This document shows positions 8,979 to 17,704 of a stretch of DNA of 64,000 nucleotides, piece after piece (position 1 is the stretch's first letter; every line of letters begins with the position of its first letter). The stretch is from Shewanella psychrophila. GTDB lineage: Bacteria; Pseudomonadota; Gammaproteobacteria; Enterobacterales; Shewanellaceae. The DNA lies in assembly GCF_002005305.1 (NCBI RefSeq), contig NZ_CP014782.1, positions 1,426,001 to 1,490,000 on the forward strand, written 5' to 3'. The translations under genes and the position numbers were made by a program. Below the pieces are notes generated by a model that searched no databases, was not told where the DNA came from, and was given only the letters and a program-made list of their open reading frames with translations.

Positions 8979-10277
8979 TCAGTGACCGAACAGGTCACTA
9001 TCTCTCTCAATGGGGAAGGTGATCTTAAACTCAGTGCCTACACCTAGCTTACTGGTACAATGCACATCGCCTTTTAACACTTGAGTGATCAGATTAAACA
9101 CGATATATAAACCCAGCCCGCTGCCCCCAGAACCTCGTCTAGTGGTGTAGAAAGGTTCGAACACCATAGACACGGTTTCCGCAGACATGCCTTTACCGTC
9201 ATCTTTAAAATTAACAACTACCCTGTCCTCAGTCCGTCCAATATGAATGAAGATCTGTCCATCGGTGTCATGTTCAAACGCATGAGTGATGGAATTTAAC
9301 AGTAAATTTTTGAGCACGAGTTTCAAGGTTTCTGCGTAGGTCGTCACCCGCAGCTCTTTATCGCCTTCAATACTCACTTGGTGATGGGTTAAATCTAACT
9401 CAGGTAATATTTCAGTAATACCGTCATCGACATGAGACATCAGATTAAATGTTGTCAGCTCTTCTGATGACACATCCACAGCCACCAGTTTAAAATCTTT
9501 TATTAGCTTAGATGCACGATTGAGGTTTGATAAAATCATCTCAGATGACTGAGTGGCTGAATCTAAAAAGCTTGAAACATCCTCCTGTTCGAGCCGACCA
9601 TCAATAAATTCTTGGTTAAGTTTACCCGTTTCCCCTTGCATAAAAGATGCGGCGGTAACACAAATCCCGATGGGGGTATTGAGTTCATGGGCAACCCCTG
9701 AAACTAAACGGCCTAATGACGCCATTTTTTCAGCTTTGATTAATTTGTCCTGAGCCGATATCAAATGCTCCATGGACTCCTGTAGCTCCTTGGTTCTGTC
9801 TTTAACTAATACTTCTAGGTTTTCCTTATGTACCCTCAGTTCCTCCTCGGCCTTCTTCTTAGTTTCATAGGCATTATCCAGTCTAAGCCGTTCTTTATAG
9901 AGTTCAAGAAACACCCCGACTTTACTCTTCAGAATCTCATCGTTAATGGGCTTCACTAGGTAGTCTACCGCCCCGCTAATATACCCCTTGAACTCGAAGG
10001 CCTCATCACGGGCAAAGGCCGTAATGAAGATAACGGGTATATGACAAGTCTTCGGATGCTCTAAGATAAGCGATGCCGCTTCGAAGCCATCCATACCAGG
10101 CATCTGAACATCCATCAAGATAAGAAAAAAATCATGTTTGTGGGCGACTGCCAATGCCTGATGACCAGACATAGCTTTCATAAACTCTAAGTTTAATGGG
10201 GCTAAAATGCGCTCATAGACTCGTAAGTTATTGGGTTCATCATCGACAATCAGGATTTGAGGGCGGGGATCATTCAT
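8979..10277 (-). CDS. Receiver domain-histidine kinase fusion protein
   Basis: A 432-residue soluble protein. An N-terminal receiver domain (residues 7-120; acidic pair D12/D13, phospho-acceptor D56, Lys in VDYLVKP near 109) is followed by a coiled coil (about 125-185), a HisKA domain with H197 in VAHELNTPIG, and an HATPase domain (about 290-425; NLLLNSITHAF, DDGKGM, GGSGLGLYIV). It has no membrane segment. It could take phosphate from the large hybrid kinase and pass a signal on through its own kinase core. It is last in the operon; its ATG overlaps the cheB stop by 8 bases (ATGAATGA), which suggests translational coupling. Confidence 0.92.
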   Translation of the reverse strand: MNDPRPQILIVDDEPNNLRVYERILAPLNLEFMKAMSGHQALAVAHKHDFFLILMDVQMPGMDGFEAASLILEHPKTCHIPVIFITAFARDEAFEFKGYISGAVDYLVKPINDEILKSKVGVFLELYKERLRLDNAYETKKKAEEELRVHKENLEVLVKDRTKELQESMEHLISAQDKLIKAEKMASLGRLVSGVAHELNTPIGICVTAASFMQGETGKLNQEFIDGRLEQEDVSSFLDSATQSSEMILSNLNRASKLIKDFKLVAVDVSSEELTTFNLMSHVDDGITEILPELDLTHHQVSIEGDKELRVTTYAETLKLVLKNLLLNSITHAFEHDTDGQIFIHIGRTEDRVVVNFKDDGKGMSAETVSMVFEPFYTTRRGSGGSGLGLYIVFNLITQVLKGDVHCTSKLGVGTEFKITFPIERDSDLFGH

Positions 10278-10869
10278 GTAATGTCCCCTTAGCCACGCTT
10301 ATTTCGGGCACATAATCACACTCAGCCAGATAATGCCCCAATGTATCTATGGGGATAATTTTATCGGCAACAACCTTGTCTATGGCGGCTTTTGGCATCA
10401 CATCGGCCTCGGCAGTCAAAGGATCTTGGACTATGATGAATCCTCCATAATCTTTGATCATTTTCAACCCCAGACTTCCATCAGAATTAGCTCCTGTAAG
10501 TATAAGCCCAATCAGGTGATTCTTGTAGCTGGCCGCTGCCGATTGAAAAAGTACGTCAATGGAAGGGATGGAATAATTCACCGGCGGATCGATACTCAGA
10601 CTCAAAGTTTTATCCCGCTCCACCAGCAAATGATAACCGGCAGGCGCAATGTACGCATGAGCAGGCCGTATCATCTCACCTGGCTCAGCCTCTTTGACCC
10701 TAACTGCCGATCTTTCATTTAAATAATCGACCAAAAAACTATCCGCCTCTCTGCATCTGTGCTGAACAATCAAAATAGCTAAAGGATAATCATAGGGGAG
10801 CAACGGTAAGATTGAGGTCAATGCATGCAGTCCCCCAGCGGAGGCCCCTATAACCAAAGCTTCATACAT
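10270..10869 (-). CDS. CheB-type methylesterase domain protein without receiver
   Basis: A 199-residue stand-alone CheB catalytic domain. The catalytic triad is visible: S10 in IGASAGG, H37 in VQHR and D130 in TGANSDG. Classical CheB has an N-terminal receiver that controls activity; here it is absent. I chose the ATG at 10869, which overlaps the cheR stop by 8 bases (ATGTATGA), rather than a longer in-frame start at 10914, because the domain begins right there. No receptor, CheA or CheW gene is nearby, so the substrate may be the large hybrid kinase or an unlinked receptor. Methylesterase or deamidase activity on glutamyl residues is expected from the family. Confidence 0.9.
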   Translation of the reverse strand: MYEALVIGASAGGLHALTSILPLLPYDYPLAILIVQHRCREADSFLVDYLNERSAVRVKEAEPGEMIRPAHAYIAPAGYHLLVERDKTLSLSIDPPVNYSIPSIDVLFQSAAASYKNHLIGLILTGANSDGSLGLKMIKDYGGFIIVQDPLTAEADVMPKAAIDKVVADKIIPIDTLGHYLAECDYVPEISVAKGTLHE

Positions 10870-11698
10870 GAATAAGCCGCCTGAATATCCGCTCCTTGGC
10901 AGCAAACTCTTCAAATGAGGATTTTACCTGACTAAATTCCAGAGTCTCCTTATCTCCGAGTAAGAGAAACCCTCTGGGGATCAAGCTCTCTTTAAACAGG
11001 CCCAACACCCTGTCTTGTAACTTGGGATTAAAATAGATGAGCACGTTACGACACACGATCAAGTGCATCTCGGCAAAGGACTGATCTTTCATCAAATTAT
11101 GATTGGCAAAAGTAATGTGTTCTTTAAGTGATTCGGCCATCTTAGCCGACTTGAATTTAGCCAAATAATAATCGGCAAATGAGGCCTTTCCACCGGATGC
11201 TAGGTAATTTTGAGTAAAGAGTTTTACCTTTTCTGCGGGATATATTCCTTTCTCGGCAATCTCCAGAGAATGATTATTGTAATCTGTGGCATAAATCCGC
11301 GTACGCGCCAGCAGGCCCTCCTCCTTGAGCATAATCGCCATTGAGTAGACCTCTTCCCCGGTAGCACATCCTGCATGCCAGATATTGACTCGCGCATAAG
11401 TCTTAAGCTGGGTAAAAACCTCCTGTCGTACCTTCCTAAACACCTGAGGTTCACGAAACATTTCAGTCACTGTCACCGACATGTCACGTAAAAATAGATC
11501 GAAGAAGTCCGGCTCATGTAGAATTTTAGGTAGCATCTCAGACACAAAGCCGAGATCCGAAAGCGATACCCGATTTAAAATCCTTCTTTCCAGAGAAGCT
11601 CTGGAATAATCACGAAAGTCATAACCATAACGAAAATTTATCGCCTCAAGCAGTTGATTGACTTCAAACTCAATCATATCTTCGGGTTTCATAATCAA
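10862..11698 (-). CDS. CheR-type protein-glutamate methyltransferase
   Basis: A 278-residue SAM-dependent methyltransferase of the CheR family. The N-terminal helical domain (RYGYDFRDYSRASLERRI) and the C-terminal methyltransferase domain with the SAM motif WHAGCATGEEVYSMAI are both intact, as is HLIVCRNVLIYF. The length equals that of chemotaxis CheR. Translation probably starts at TTG 11698 (GGGGA seven bases upstream) or at ATG 11692. It follows the hybrid kinase by 17 bases and overlaps cheB. It is normally a partner of chemoreceptors; here no receptor is linked, so it may methylate the kinase. That target is inferred. Confidence 0.93.
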   Translation of the reverse strand: MIMKPEDMIEFEVNQLLEAINFRYGYDFRDYSRASLERRILNRVSLSDLGFVSEMLPKILHEPDFFDLFLRDMSVTVTEMFREPQVFRKVRQEVFTQLKTYARVNIWHAGCATGEEVYSMAIMLKEEGLLARTRIYATDYNNHSLEIAEKGIYPAEKVKLFTQNYLASGGKASFADYYLAKFKSAKMAESLKEHITFANHNLMKDQSFAEMHLIVCRNVLIYFNPKLQDRVLGLFKESLIPRGFLLLGDKETLEFSQVKSSFEEFAAKERIFRRLIHV

Positions 11699-11715
11699 GA
11701 TAGCATCCCCAAAAC

Positions 11716-14700
11716 CTAGTTCCTAAACAACCAAATCCGCATTATTGAGAGTAATTTATCGAAATCGATTGGCTTGGTCAGATATTCCGACGCGCCAGCT
11801 TGTAATGATTTCTCCCTATCCTCGGGCATGGCCTTAGCGGTTAACGCTATGATAGGAATATGTTTATAATGGCTCAGCGCTCTTATTTTCTGCGTCGCTT
11901 CATAGCCATCCATCTCCGGCATCATGGTATCCATCAGCACCAATTCGAAATTCTTATCTTGCTCCAACAGCTCTACCGCTTCCTTACCGTTATGAGCCAT
12001 CTCGACATCGAAGCCTATCTCAATCAATTTTTTCGACAGGGCATAAGTGTTTCTCATATCATCATCGGCCAATAAGACCTTACGGCCCTTAAGCATGGAA
12101 TCTTCATCGTGGAGTAGATGTATGGTCTTTTGGCTACTGACACAAAATCGAGACTCGATATCATGTAAAAACAGCGAGATATCGTCGAGTAATCGCTCGG
12201 CAGAGCCCACCCCTTTGATGACTATGGTGGATGAATATTTATTCAATTCATCTTGCTCCTCATCGGTGATCTCTTTACCCGTATAGATGATCACTGGCGG
12301 CACTCGTGTAAGCTCGCTGGCATCGATGCGCTTTAAGACTTCAAATCCACTAAAATCCGGTAACCCCAGATCTAAGATGACGCAATCATATTTTCCTGAC
12401 ATGATTTCATCGACTCCCTGACTGCCATTATCGACACACTTGATATCGATATCACTGTTCTCCAACAGTCTGATGATCGAGGTTTGATTGGCAATATCAT
12501 CTTCTACCACCAGTACATGACGCAGCTCGGAAGCAGAAAAATTTCTTATCTCATCGAACACTGTTAAGAGCTGTTCCTGACTGACGGGCTTAGTTTGCAG
12601 GCCGATCGCGCCCTGAACGAGAGCTGAGTTTTTATCATCACTATGGGCTGAGATAATCTCCACAGGTATATGCCGCGTCTTGAGGCTGAATTTAAGTTGC
12701 TCCAACACCTTGTGACCATCGATATCGGGTAGCATGATATCGAGAATGATGCCATCAGGTTGGTACTCCTGTGCCAGATAGATCCCCGTACGTCCATCAC
12801 CGGCAACCAGGCATTTATAGCCATTCTCTCTGGCATGATCCCGCAATATTTTAGCAAAAACTTTATCATCATCAACGATAAGCAAAGAGCGATCGCCTTC
12901 TTGCAGATTCTTTCTATCATCGGATATAAATTCTGGATGGATCTGCATGACGGGGTCATGTTTGGCAATGTCACCTGAGGAGATGCCACTTCTCTTTGAG
13001 GGGGAATCAAGTTCATCTACCACAGTTGAATACTTAATCTCAGATAAAATAGCTTCATTGTGTCCCAGAGACTCAGGTTCGACACCATCAGAGTCAAACT
13101 TACTGGGTAAATACAAGGTGAAAGTACTGCCTTGATTAGGTGAGCTTTCGAGCTGGATCTCTCCCCCTAACAGGCGCGTCAGCTCCCTGGCTATGGTGAG
13201 ACCTAAACCGGTTCCGCCATATTTTCTGCTGGTAGAGCCATCTTGTTGCTGGAATGCCTCAAAAATAGCCTGAAGTTTATCTGAAGGTATACCAATACCA
13301 GTATCGACCACAGCCAGAGACAGCGCCTTGTTTACATCCAAACTACTATGAGAAAATAAGGTATCGGATCTGACGTAACCTATATTAAGAGAGACAGTGC
13401 CGTTCTCGGTGAACTTGAATGCATTCGACAGTAGGTTTCTAAGCACCTGCTCGACCCGCTGGCCATCGCTTGTGATAGTTTGGGGCAGTTTTTCGTCCAA
13501 ATTAATGATAAATTTCAGGCCACGACTCTTGGCTATCGGGTCAAATACCTGCTTCAGGTTACGGCTAAGCACACTCAAGTTCACCTCTTCGATATGTATG
13601 GTGAGCTTGCCCGCTTCGACTTTGGAGAGATCCATAATGTCATTGATGAGACAGAGGAGGTTATTGCCCCCATCGAAAATCACCTTAGCATCTTCGACTT
13701 CTGTCTCATCTAAGTGTTTGCTCTTGTTATCGGCCAACCCTTTGGCTAACAGAAGTAAGCTATTGAGTGGCGTCCTGAGCTCATGACTCATGTTAGCCAA
13801 AAACTCTGACTTGTATTTACTGGCTAGCGCCAGTTCATTGGCCTTAACTGTGAGGTCTACCTTAGCCGCCTCTATCTCATCTTTTTGGCGCTTAAGAAAC
13901 ACTTGCTTCTCTTCCAACTCTTCGTTAGAGACCTTGAGTTCCTCACTCTGCTGCCTTAGCTCCTCTTCGGAGGTTTTAAGCAATTGAGTCTGTTCCATCA
14001 AGCTCTCATTTGAGCTTTTTAGCTCCTCTTGCTGCGCCTGTAATTCTTCCGCTTGCCTTTGGGTCTCAAGCAAAAGGGTCTGTGTTCGCTGTTGGCTCCT
14101 AAGGTTATTAATGACGATACCCAGATTACTGCAGATGAGTTCGATGACCTCGACTTGTTCATCACTGAATGTTTGAAATGTTGCTAGTTCAATCACCCCC
14201 ATCAGTTCCTCTTCAAATAATACCGGAACCACCAGTACATTCATGGGCGTGCTTTCACCCAAACCTGAGTTAATTTGAATATAGTCGCCGGGGACTTGAG
14301 TCAATAAGATGGTTTTCTTCTCTTTAGCACACTGACCAACGAGTCCCTCCCCTAAGGGAATAATAGATAATATCGCCTTTCTTTTCTTAAACGCATAACT
14401 ACCCGACAGGCTCAAGTCATCGCTTTCTTCTCCACAGATGTAGAGCACTCCATGTCCGGCTTGCATCATTTCGGCTAACGCCGAGATAATATTATCTGCC
14501 ATGACCACAAGCTCTGATGCTCCTTGGGTCAATTCATTAATAATAGACACTTGGTTCTTCAGCTCATTTTGCTTCAAGAGATCATCATTGGTCTGTCTTA
14601 GATCTTGCTCATACTGTTTCTCTTTGGTGATATCGCGAACAAAACCTGTAAAAACAGTTTCATCTCCTTGCTTCACCTCACCCACAGTCAGGTACATGGG

Positions 14701-17256
14701 GAACGTGGAGCCATCTTTCTTTAAACCAATGACTTCTCTGCCTTGACCGATAATTTTTTTCACACCAGTAGTTAAGTAGTTATTTAAATAACTGTCGTGC
14801 TCTTCGGTAAATGGGCTGGGCATCAAGGTATTGATCTTATTACCCATCAGCTCATCTGAACGATATTGAAATAGCGCTTCAGCGGCACTGTTACAGGCTA
14901 TGATCTCGCCTTTACTTGAAATGGACAGAATCGCATCTAAGCAAGTGTTTACCATACCTCTATTCAGTGTTTCACTCTTAACCATTTCTTGCTCAAACTT
15001 CTTCTGCTCACTGATGTCACGAATAAAACCAGTAAACACCTTGCCAGTTTCGAGCACAACTTCTCCCACAGACAGAAAAATGGGAAACTGACTGCCATCG
15101 CTTCTCAATCCTACCAACTCCCTTCCCATACCTATGACTTTTTTGACACCTGAACTCAGGTAATTTTTAAGGTAGGAATCATGTTCTTCGGTATAGGGAC
15201 TAGGCATCAACATATTGACTTTATGACCTATCATCTGTTCACTGGTATAGCGAAATAAAATCTCGGTTGCCTGATTACAGGAAAGAATCACGCCTTCAGG
15301 GCTGATTGATACAATCGCATCAAGGGAAGTATTTACCAGTCCTTTGTTGAGAGATTCACTTTTTAAAATCTCCATTTCAAACTTTTTCTGCACACTAATA
15401 TCACGAATAAAACCGGTATACATCACCCCTTCGCCTTGTTTCACCTCACCCACCGAAAGAAATATAGGAAATGTACTACCGTCACTACATAGAGCAACAA
15501 CTTCTCGGCCCTTGCCGATCACACTCTTAATCCCTGTCTTCTTATATTGACTTAAATAGGAGTCATGTTCTGAATGAAAAGGCTCAGGCATCAACATCTT
15601 AATATTATTGCCTATGAGTGCCTTAGCCGAGTACTTGAACATTCTCTCGGTGGCAGAGTTTACCGACAATATTGTGCCCTCATCCTTGATGGAAATGATG
15701 CCATCTACCGCGGTATTGACAATGCCTTGATTAAGATTGAGGCTCATGGACAAAGAGGCATTACGCTCATTGATCTGACTCTTCATCTCGTGCAATGCAG
15801 TACCTAATCTGTCTTTATCACTCTTGATCACCACTTCCTTGGTAAAATCACCGCTGGCGAGTGCATCGGCCTGATTGGCAACACTGTTTAAATTACGCAG
15901 CATCTCCTTTAATGCAAGGCCCAACACATCTTTATCTGACGCTAACTTTGTTACTTGATCTAACTCACCAGCCGCAATTTTTTGTGCCAGGTTGGCTTTA
16001 TCTTTTAGGGTCACCATCATCTGCTTCATCTCGGCAAAGATACCTTGTGCATTTTCGTCTCCCTTCAGCTCTACATTCAGATCGCCATTGGAGACTTTTC
16101 TGGCTATTTCAGCGATATAAGCAGGCTCTCCACCTAACTGGCTCACAATGCGCGTTGTTAACCTGAACGCAATGCCCAAGCCCACAAAGATGGCTAATAA
16201 TGTGCCGAAGATAGTCGTCTGGGTGACTAAAGACTCAGTGTCTGCCAAAGACTCTTTTCGCAGTGCTAACAATATGAGCTCTGTATCCCTAAATTTTTCT
16301 ATTTTATCTCGAAACTTATCGAAATAAACTTTACCTTTTGCCTCTCCTACCAGATCAGCCATATCATCCATGGTTTTTGCATCGCCAATCTCCCGCCGTA
16401 ACTCAATTTGTGACTTCACCACCTCGCTTATCCAACTATCTATGATGGTTTGGCTTCCCGCTAAGGTTGACACTTGCAGCGTGTTATCCGCTACAAACAC
16501 AGATAACTCTTCCTGCAACTGGTGAAAGCGGACACTTCCCTCTTTATAAGGGTCAAGAAAATGCTCTTGTCCCGACAATAAGAAGCCGCGCATTCCGGTT
16601 TCCATATCGACGGCAGCAGCAAGAACGCCTTGAGCCATGGTGATTGCACGATAGGAATGGACCTCTACCTCCTCAAGCCGTTTAAGATCTTGGGTATTTG
16701 TGCTGCTCTTGAGTCTATCGTGGCTCTTCTTGACTGACTCTTTTTCACGTTCGATAAAAATCTTTATGTGTGCCCTGAATTTATCGAAATACTGTTTTCC
16801 CCGCGCCTGCTTGATCACATCAGCCATGTCATTCATCGACTTGCTGTCACCAATCTCTGCTCTTAAGGCAATCACAGGCTTAGTGACTTCAACGTGCCAC
16901 TCATCTATGGTCGCCATTATTTCCTCGAGCAGACGCACCTGTTCAGGGTTATCTTCGACATCAATTATCAGTGACTTGACCTGTTCATGAAAGACTTCAT
17001 CTCCTCTCTCATAGGGAGTTAAGAACTCACTTTTACCCGCCAGCAGATAGCCCCTCATCCCTGTTTCCATGTCTATGGCTATGGTTTCAATTTCTGCCGC
17101 TTTAGCTAATACATCATGAGTATGGTTTACCCAATCCAGATCGTCTTCCAGAGACTTAATACTAAAAAACACCACTATAGCGATACCTAGCATAAATGAT
17201 AAGATCACTGCGTAGCTCATCAACAATTGGGTTCTAAACTTGAGATCAGTCAACAT
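11716..17256 (-). CDS. 1846-residue hybrid sensor histidine kinase (2 CHASE3, HAMP, 3 FixL-like PAS, GAF, HisKA/HATPase, 3 receivers)
   Basis: Domains in order: membrane segment 12-33; CHASE3 about 36-175 and again about 196-335 (both with VDMETGMRGFLL-type cores); membrane segment about 345-366; HAMP and HAMP-like repeats 367-500; three PAS domains about 505-620, 635-750 and 765-880; GAF 900-1050; coiled coil 1055-1145; HisKA with H1158 in NMSHELRTP; HATPase (G1 DTGIGIP, G2 GGTGLGL); receivers with acceptors D1506, D1629 and D1776. No HPt domain is present, so a separate phosphotransfer protein is needed. Each PAS keeps a His and an Arg at the spacing of the FixL heme ligand and distal Arg. 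The start overlaps the upstream remnant gene by 11 bases. It heads the cheR-cheB-receiver/kinase operon. Confidence 0.93.
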   Translation of the reverse strand: MLTDLKFRTQLLMSYAVILSFMLGIAIVVFFSIKSLEDDLDWVNHTHDVLAKAAEIETIAIDMETGMRGYLLAGKSEFLTPYERGDEVFHEQVKSLIIDVEDNPEQVRLLEEIMATIDEWHVEVTKPVIALRAEIGDSKSMNDMADVIKQARGKQYFDKFRAHIKIFIEREKESVKKSHDRLKSSTNTQDLKRLEEVEVHSYRAITMAQGVLAAAVDMETGMRGFLLSGQEHFLDPYKEGSVRFHQLQEELSVFVADNTLQVSTLAGSQTIIDSWISEVVKSQIELRREIGDAKTMDDMADLVGEAKGKVYFDKFRDKIEKFRDTELILLALRKESLADTESLVTQTTIFGTLLAIFVGLGIAFRLTTRIVSQLGGEPAYIAEIARKVSNGDLNVELKGDENAQGIFAEMKQMMVTLKDKANLAQKIAAGELDQVTKLASDKDVLGLALKEMLRNLNSVANQADALASGDFTKEVVIKSDKDRLGTALHEMKSQINERNASLSMSLNLNQGIVNTAVDGIISIKDEGTILSVNSATERMFKYSAKALIGNNIKMLMPEPFHSEHDSYLSQYKKTGIKSVIGKGREVVALCSDGSTFPIFLSVGEVKQGEGVMYTGFIRDISVQKKFEMEILKSESLNKGLVNTSLDAIVSISPEGVILSCNQATEILFRYTSEQMIGHKVNMLMPSPYTEEHDSYLKNYLSSGVKKVIGMGRELVGLRSDGSQFPIFLSVGEVVLETGKVFTGFIRDISEQKKFEQEMVKSETLNRGMVNTCLDAILSISSKGEIIACNSAAEALFQYRSDELMGNKINTLMPSPFTEEHDSYLNNYLTTGVKKIIGQGREVIGLKKDGSTFPMYLTVGEVKQGDETVFTGFVRDITKEKQYEQDLRQTNDDLLKQNELKNQVSIINELTQGASELVVMADNIISALAEMMQAGHGVLYICGEESDDLSLSGSYAFKKRKAILSIIPLGEGLVGQCAKEKKTILLTQVPGDYIQINSGLGESTPMNVLVVPVLFEEELMGVIELATFQTFSDEQVEVIELICSNLGIVINNLRSQQRTQTLLLETQRQAEELQAQQEELKSSNESLMEQTQLLKTSEEELRQQSEELKVSNEELEEKQVFLKRQKDEIEAAKVDLTVKANELALASKYKSEFLANMSHELRTPLNSLLLLAKGLADNKSKHLDETEVEDAKVIFDGGNNLLCLINDIMDLSKVEAGKLTIHIEEVNLSVLSRNLKQVFDPIAKSRGLKFIINLDEKLPQTITSDGQRVEQVLRNLLSNAFKFTENGTVSLNIGYVRSDTLFSHSSLDVNKALSLAVVDTGIGIPSDKLQAIFEAFQQQDGSTSRKYGGTGLGLTIARELTRLLGGEIQLESSPNQGSTFTLYLPSKFDSDGVEPESLGHNEAILSEIKYSTVVDELDSPSKRSGISSGDIAKHDPVMQIHPEFISDDRKNLQEGDRSLLIVDDDKVFAKILRDHARENGYKCLVAGDGRTGIYLAQEYQPDGIILDIMLPDIDGHKVLEQLKFSLKTRHIPVEIISAHSDDKNSALVQGAIGLQTKPVSQEQLLTVFDEIRNFSASELRHVLVVEDDIANQTSIIRLLENSDIDIKCVDNGSQGVDEIMSGKYDCVILDLGLPDFSGFEVLKRIDASELTRVPPVIIYTGKEITDEEQDELNKYSSTIVIKGVGSAERLLDDISLFLHDIESRFCVSSQKTIHLLHDEDSMLKGRKVLLADDDMRNTYALSKKLIEIGFDVEMAHNGKEAVELLEQDKNFELVLMDTMMPEMDGYEATQKIRALSHYKHIPIIALTAKAMPEDREKSLQAGASEYLTKPIDFDKLLSIMRIWLFRN

Positions 17257-17539
17257 TATTTAACTCCGAGCTTATGCTTAAAAACCAGATGCGCATGATG
17301 GATAATAACTTTTCGAAATAGGTCTCTTGCTCTAACGAGTGGAGTTCAATCTGAGTCACGCTCTTCATTAAGGGTTGATCAATTTCGGCCACCTCTTCAA
17401 TCTCTATGCTTATAAGAGACATTAGCCTCACGGCGTAAGAGCCAACCATGACCATCAAAAAAAGATTGAGCACTCCAGCCAACAGCTGCTTCTTAACTAT
17501 GGTGAGCTTAATTGAAGAACGTGTTTGAAAGTCAGCCAT
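17246..17539 (-). pseudogene. Collapsed remnant of a second sensor kinase (N-terminus fused to a receiver C-terminus)
   Basis: A 97-codon frame. Residues 1-75 hold a membrane helix (about 18-42) and the start of a four-helix sensor domain (EIDQPLMKSVTQIELHSLEQE), the usual N-terminus of receptors and hybrid kinases. The sequence then jumps to FEKLLSIMRIW, which matches the last residues of the adjacent kinase (FDKLLSIMRIW at its C-terminus) with mostly synonymous differences. I read this as an internal deletion of an ancestral tandem hybrid kinase, joined where both ends share TTCGA-AA. The stop still overlaps the next start (ATGTTGACTGA), so the coupling has survived. It may still be made as a small membrane protein. 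Confidence 0.7.
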
Positions 17540-17704
17540 CTAGAAACCTATATCAGTGCATTTGGCATGCAGATACTTATTTGGCATCCTCTCTAAGCTG
17601 GATGGAAAGGACCCATGATATCTATCGGTAACTAAAAGCATAGTTAATAAAACAAAATTATGGGCGGCAGCTAGGATTGGGAATGAGAAAAGATAAGAAA
17701 GGCA

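Noticed and set aside
12564..13016. Long alternative frames inside the hybrid kinase gene
   Set aside because: They are shadows of a strongly supported coding frame and carry no motifs.
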